Assembly: GCA_016784825.1 (NCBI GenBank)
Contig: JADHTT010000018.1
Span: 1 to 9,149 of the forward strand
From: Campylobacterales bacterium
Lineage (GTDB): Bacteria > Campylobacterota > Campylobacteria > Campylobacterales > Arcobacteraceae
Direction: 5' to 3'
Length of the DNA: 9,149 nucleotides
A program made the translations under genes and the position numbers. The notes under the pieces are model-generated. The model ran no database searches and was not told where the DNA came from. It saw nothing but the letters and a program-made list of their open reading frames with translations. How positions within the stretch are numbered: position 1 is the first letter of the stretch; each line of letters starts with the position of its first letter. Below, piece after piece: positions 5,675 to 9,149 of the stretch.

Positions 5675-6064
5675 ATGGATAATGAACATTCACAAAGAAT
5701 ATATTTTAATATATTAATGTTGGCTAACTACTATGATATTAAATCTGATATATTTGAAATATTTAGTCTAGCACAAGGCAGTAGCGACGAAGCACTAAAA
5801 TATGTAGAAGAATTATATTCAGATGGTTTATTACTCATATCTGAATATGATTATAAAAAACTACATTTTGCATTAAAATATACTAACAAACCTAAGCAAT
5901 ATCATATCTTAGCAAATGATTTAATTGTACAGATATGTCAAGATGCTGTTATACTTGAAAATTTTAAATCAAATAGAACAGTTAAGTTAAATAAATTATC
6001 TACTGGATATGCAAGAAATATTTGCAGAGAAGATCAAGAACTAGAAAAGGCAGTTGTACTATGA
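5675..6064 (+). CDS. Unrecognised 129-residue protein, possibly truncated
   Basis: No family was recognised. The protein is soluble and largely helical, with no signal peptide or membrane segment. EALKYVEELYSDGLLLI (39-55) has the look of a winged-helix wing approach ('L...GLI'), which is only a weak hint of DNA binding. It begins 12 bases after the OmpA-domain stop, with a poor RBS (AGAAG near 5663), so it may be the third gene of that operon. Its end overlaps the frame of the nuclease-like gene by 11 bases, and its last codons (KAVVL) read into sequence that belongs to that gene. The C-terminus may therefore be an artefact of a fusion between two once-separate genes. The true end of the protein is uncertain. 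Confidence 0.55.
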   Translation: MDNEHSQRIYFNILMLANYYDIKSDIFEIFSLAQGSSDEALKYVEELYSDGLLLISEYDYKKLHFALKYTNKPKQYHILANDLIVQICQDAVILENFKSNRTVKLNKLSTGYARNICREDQELEKAVVL

Positions 6065-7649
6065 TGGAAGTACAAGTGAAGGTAAAAAGATTCTAATAGA
6101 TGGACAACAAAGAATTACTGCATTAACAGCTGCAATTTTAGGTCAATATGTAATTGATAAAACATATAAAAGAGTAAAGATAAAGATTGCATTTAATCCA
6201 CTTTTAGAAAAATTTGAAGTACAAAATCCTGCTATCTTGAAAGATAAAACTTGGCTTCATGATATTTCCTTAGCAATTAATGGAGATCTTTTTGAGATTG
6301 CAGACAATTATTTTGAACTTAATCCAGAAGTTGATAAAAAAAAGGTAAGAAATGCTTTCTCAAATCTAATAAATATTCCCAAGAAACAAATAGGACTTAT
6401 TGAACTTGCACCTGAATTAGATATCGAAACAGTAACAGAGATATTTATTAGAATAAATTCTAAAGGTGTAGTATTAAGTCAAGCAGATTTTGCTATGAGT
6501 AAAATATCATCTAATACGGAATATGGGGGAGCTGAACTTAGAAAAATGATTGATTATTTTTGTCACTTGGCAATTTCTCCAGAGTTTTATAAGCATATAG
6601 AAGATAATGATAAGAAATTTACACGAACTGAGCTATATCAAAAAATAAAATGGTTGAAATCTGAAAAGGATGACCTTTATGATCCTGACTATAATGATTT
6701 GATTAGAGTTGCTTTTACATCACAATTCAATAGAGGGAAGCTTTCAGATTTAGTAAGTTTATTATCTGGAAGGAATTTTGAAAAAAGAACTTTTGAAACA
6801 GAGATTGCAGAGCAATCATTTGAAAAATTACGAACAGGGGTTATAAATTTTAGCAATGAGACTAATTTCAAAAGATTTTTGATGATAATAAGATCTGCAG
6901 GTTTTATTGATAGTAAGTTAATTCGATCGCAAAATGTTATTAATTTTGCATATATCCTTTATCTAAAACTAAAAGAACTTGGGGTTAATGCTGTAGAAAT
7001 AGAAAAATTTGTAAAACGATGGTTTGTCTACTCGATATTAACCAAACGATATTCAGGCTCACCTGAGAGTACATTTGATTTTGATATTAAACAAATAAGT
7101 CATAAGTCTATGGATGAGTATTTAAAAGAAAAAGAAGAAGCAGAACTTTCTGATGCATTTTGGAATGCATCACTTCCCAGAAGTTTGGATACATCAGTAG
7201 CAAGTAGCCCATATTTTCATATATATTTAGCTTCTCAAGTAAAAGCAAATGATAAAGGATTTTTATCTAAAGATGTTTTAGTAGGTGATCTAGTTTCCCT
7301 TAGAGGGGACATTCATCACTTGTTTCCAAAAGATTATTTAAAAAAGAATGGTTATGAACAAAACAAATATAATCAAATAGCAAACTATGTTTATATGCAA
7401 CAAGAAATAAATATAAAAGTAGGAAATAAAGCACCATCTGAATATTTTTCATTACTTATTGAAAATTTTGAAAAAAGTGATGTTAGGTTTAGTGGTATAA
7501 ATAATCAGCAAGAGCTTTTAGATAATTTTAGAATGCATTGTATTCCTCAGACAATTATAACTAATCAAGCTTCTGACTATGAAGAATTTCTAAATGAAAG
7601 AAGAAAATTAATGGCTCATAAAATTAAAGAGTATTATTTTTCTTTGTAG
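6054..7649 (+). CDS. 5'-truncated DUF262-DUF1524 (GmrSD-like) nuclease protein
   Basis: A 531-codon frame matching the GmrSD/DUF262-DUF1524 type of DNA-targeting enzyme. The DUF262 (ParB/Srx-like) motif IDGQQRITAL is at residues 15-24, with FIRINSKGVVLSQADFAMSKI at 131-151. A helical middle includes RWFVYSILTKRYSGSPES (322-339). The C-terminal HNH-like DUF1524 motif is DIHHLFPKDYL (419-429, H421/H422), followed by ANYV (443-446) and NIKVGNKAPSEYF (453-465). Family members carry about 70-90 more N-terminal residues with the IPxxQRxYVW motif that completes the nucleotide-binding site; none is present here. The frame opens at TAG (6042). The only usable start is TTG at 6054 with AAAAGG only three bases away, and the first in-frame ATG is codon 148. 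The product is therefore probably inactive or a remnant. An SF2 helicase gene follows, suggesting a defence locus. Confidence 0.75.
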   Translation: MYYDGSTSEGKKILIDGQQRITALTAAILGQYVIDKTYKRVKIKIAFNPLLEKFEVQNPAILKDKTWLHDISLAINGDLFEIADNYFELNPEVDKKKVRNAFSNLINIPKKQIGLIELAPELDIETVTEIFIRINSKGVVLSQADFAMSKISSNTEYGGAELRKMIDYFCHLAISPEFYKHIEDNDKKFTRTELYQKIKWLKSEKDDLYDPDYNDLIRVAFTSQFNRGKLSDLVSLLSGRNFEKRTFETEIAEQSFEKLRTGVINFSNETNFKRFLMIIRSAGFIDSKLIRSQNVINFAYILYLKLKELGVNAVEIEKFVKRWFVYSILTKRYSGSPESTFDFDIKQISHKSMDEYLKEKEEAELSDAFWNASLPRSLDTSVASSPYFHIYLASQVKANDKGFLSKDVLVGDLVSLRGDIHHLFPKDYLKKNGYEQNKYNQIANYVYMQQEINIKVGNKAPSEYFSLLIENFEKSDVRFSGINNQQELLDNFRMHCIPQTIITNQASDYEEFLNERRKLMAHKIKEYYFSL

Positions 7650-7710
7650 TTGAATTACAAAGTTAATTTAGTGGATGTAAATAAATATTATAAATTAAAG
7701 TAGGAAAAAA

Positions 7711-9149
7711 ATGCCAAATTTAGTAGAAGTAAATTACGAACAAACTGGAGCAAGTAAATCAACCAATAAATTTGGGATGAGAGACATGCAAGAGAAAGCT
7801 TATTCTCAAAGAGATGCTAAGTATCTACTACTTAAAGCACCTCCCGCTTCTGGAAAGTCAAGAGCCTTGATGTTTATCGCACTTGATAAACTTATCAATC
7901 AAGGTGTTAAAAAAGTTATTGTTGCTGTTCCTGAAAGGTCTATTGGTGGTTCATTTGGAAATACAGATTTAAAATCACATGGTTTTTATGCAAATTGGGA
8001 ACCAAATGCTAAATACAATCTTTGTACTACATCTGATAGTAAAAGTAAAGTTGAAACATTCAAACAGTTTTTAGATAGTGATGACAATATTTTAATATGT
8101 ACTCATGCAACATTAAGATTTGCATTTGACCAATTAAATGAATCAAAATTTAATAATACCCTAATAGCTATTGATGAGTTTCATCATGTATCTGCTGATG
8201 GTGAAAATAAACTTGGTGAAGTTCTAAGAAATCTAATAGAAAAATCAACTTGTCATATAGTTGCAATGACAGGTTCATACTTTAGAGGTGATAGTGTTCC
8301 TGTACTTTTACCTGAAGATGAAGCAAAGTTTACAAAAGTGACTTACAATTATTATGAACAATTAAATGGATATGAGTATTTAAAATCACTAGGTATTGGT
8401 TATCACTTTTATCAAGGAAGATATACAAGTGCATTAGATGAAATTCTTGATACTAATAAAAAAACTATTCTCCATATTCCAAATGTAAACTCAGGTGAAT
8501 CTACAAAGGATAAGCATAGAGAAGTTGGCACTATACTGGATATAATTGGGCGAGTTAAAGAAGTAACAGATGATGGAGTTATAATTCTAAAGAGACATAC
8601 AGATGGTAAACTTTTGAAAGTAGCTGATTTAGTAAATGATGACCAAAAAGAAAGAGATAAAATCATTACATATTTAAGAAATATTAAAAGTGTAGATGAT
8701 ATGGATTTAATCATAGCACTAGGTATGGCAAAAGAGGGATTTGATTGGCCTTATTGTGAACATGCACTTACTGTTGGATATAGAAGTTCACTTACTGAAA
8801 TCATACAAATTATTGGTCGTGCTACAAGAGATAGTGAAAATAAAACTACTTCTCAATTTACAAACCTAATAGCTCAACCCGATGCACATAATGATGAAGT
8901 AAAACTATCTGTAAATAATATGTTAAAAGCTATAACATCATCACTACTTATGGAGCAGGTTTTAGCACCTAGTTTTACATTTAAACCAAGATTTGATAAT
9001 GATAAAGAACCACCTAAAAAAGGTGAACTAAAAATAAAAGGGTTTAAAAAACCAACAAGTAAAAAGGTTGAAGATATTATTGAAAGTGATTTGAATGATT
9101 TAAAAGCTTCAATTCTACAAGATGAACAAATGCTAAAAGCAATGCCAGG
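7711..9149 (+). CDS. SF2 DEAD/DEAH-type helicase (C-terminus beyond window)
   Basis: The first 479 codons of a superfamily 2 helicase/translocase; the frame is open at the window end. Walker A is APPASGKS (43-50), motif Ia lies in VAVPERSIGGSF (71-82), Walker B is DEFHH (155-159), and motif III is MTGSY (186-190). The second RecA domain has LIIALGMAKEGFDWP (333-347, motif V) and QIIGRATRD (366-374, motif VI) with arginine fingers R370/R373. All ATPase motifs are intact, so the enzyme should be active. Residues about 275-310, between the two RecA domains, form a strand-rich insertion. The architecture resembles helicases of type III-like restriction and other defence loci, but no named system was matched. 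The ATG at 7711 has AGGA five bases upstream (7702-7705). It lies 61 bases after the nuclease-like gene on the same strand. Confidence 0.88.
   Translation, partial: MPNLVEVNYEQTGASKSTNKFGMRDMQEKAYSQRDAKYLLLKAPPASGKSRALMFIALDKLINQGVKKVIVAVPERSIGGSFGNTDLKSHGFYANWEPNAKYNLCTTSDSKSKVETFKQFLDSDDNILICTHATLRFAFDQLNESKFNNTLIAIDEFHHVSADGENKLGEVLRNLIEKSTCHIVAMTGSYFRGDSVPVLLPEDEAKFTKVTYNYYEQLNGYEYLKSLGIGYHFYQGRYTSALDEILDTNKKTILHIPNVNSGESTKDKHREVGTILDIIGRVKEVTDDGVIILKRHTDGKLLKVADLVNDDQKERDKIITYLRNIKSVDDMDLIIALGMAKEGFDWPYCEHALTVGYRSSLTEIIQIIGRATRDSENKTTSQFTNLIAQPDAHNDEVKLSVNNMLKAITSSLLMEQVLAPSFTFKPRFDNDKEPPKKGELKIKGFKKPTSKKVEDIIESDLNDLKASILQDEQMLKAMP

Noticed and set aside
6689..6871. Open frame of 60 codons on the - strand
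   Set aside because: It is antisense to the middle of the DUF262-DUF1524 gene, which has clear family motifs, and its product has no recognisable features.
8412..8714. Open frame of 100 codons on the - strand
   Set aside because: It is antisense to the helicase gene between its conserved motifs. Its serine/leucine-rich product is the usual mirror of lysine- and aspartate-rich coding sequence.

Overview
The window is AT-rich DNA. Its gene content points to a member of the Campylobacterota (Sulfurimonas/Arcobacter-like): a Fur protein close in sequence to the Campylobacter type, an HQWRQPLN-type sensor kinase, and compact lysine/isoleucine/asparagine-rich proteins. This assignment is an inference from protein style, since no rRNA or other phylogenetic marker is present.

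Left part (1-2171). A Fur-family repressor, cut by the window edge, is read leftward. Opposite it is a secreted TorF/Gcw_chp-type beta-barrel protein. Two Fur-box-like palindromes lie between them, so the barrel gene and possibly fur itself look iron-regulated. After a strong hairpin come two rightward genes that touch at TAA/ATG: a four-helix membrane protein and a small Rossmann-like (degenerate methyltransferase-like) protein.

Middle part (2182-4250). A leftward two-component operon encodes a membrane sensor kinase (GTG start) and a response regulator. The regulator's output domain looks like a ribbon-helix-helix DNA-binding domain, an uncommon fusion. The operon has an extended -10 promoter. 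Its -35 zone carries two 10-bp-phased TTAACGAAA-like repeats, and three more such repeats, also one helical turn apart, lie about 60 bp upstream. This could be an autoregulatory operator array for the ribbon-helix-helix regulator. Just beyond it are a good ribosome binding site, an abortive three-codon frame and a short coding-like remnant.

Right part (4252-9149). Two envelope genes overlap by 65 bp: a lipoprotein with a C-terminal DUF1566 domain and a glycine-zipper/OmpA-domain protein. Next is an unrecognised 129-residue protein whose end runs into a DUF262-DUF1524 (GmrSD-like nuclease) gene. That gene has lost its normal start and about 70-90 N-terminal residues, so the boundary near 6040-6060 looks like a recombination or deletion scar. 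A 61-bp gap separates it from an SF2 helicase gene that continues past the window end. The nuclease-like gene plus helicase has the look of a phage-defence or restriction module, but no system could be named with confidence.

No tRNA, rRNA, CRISPR array, insertion sequence or integrase was seen, and no gene-free gap exceeds 300 bases.
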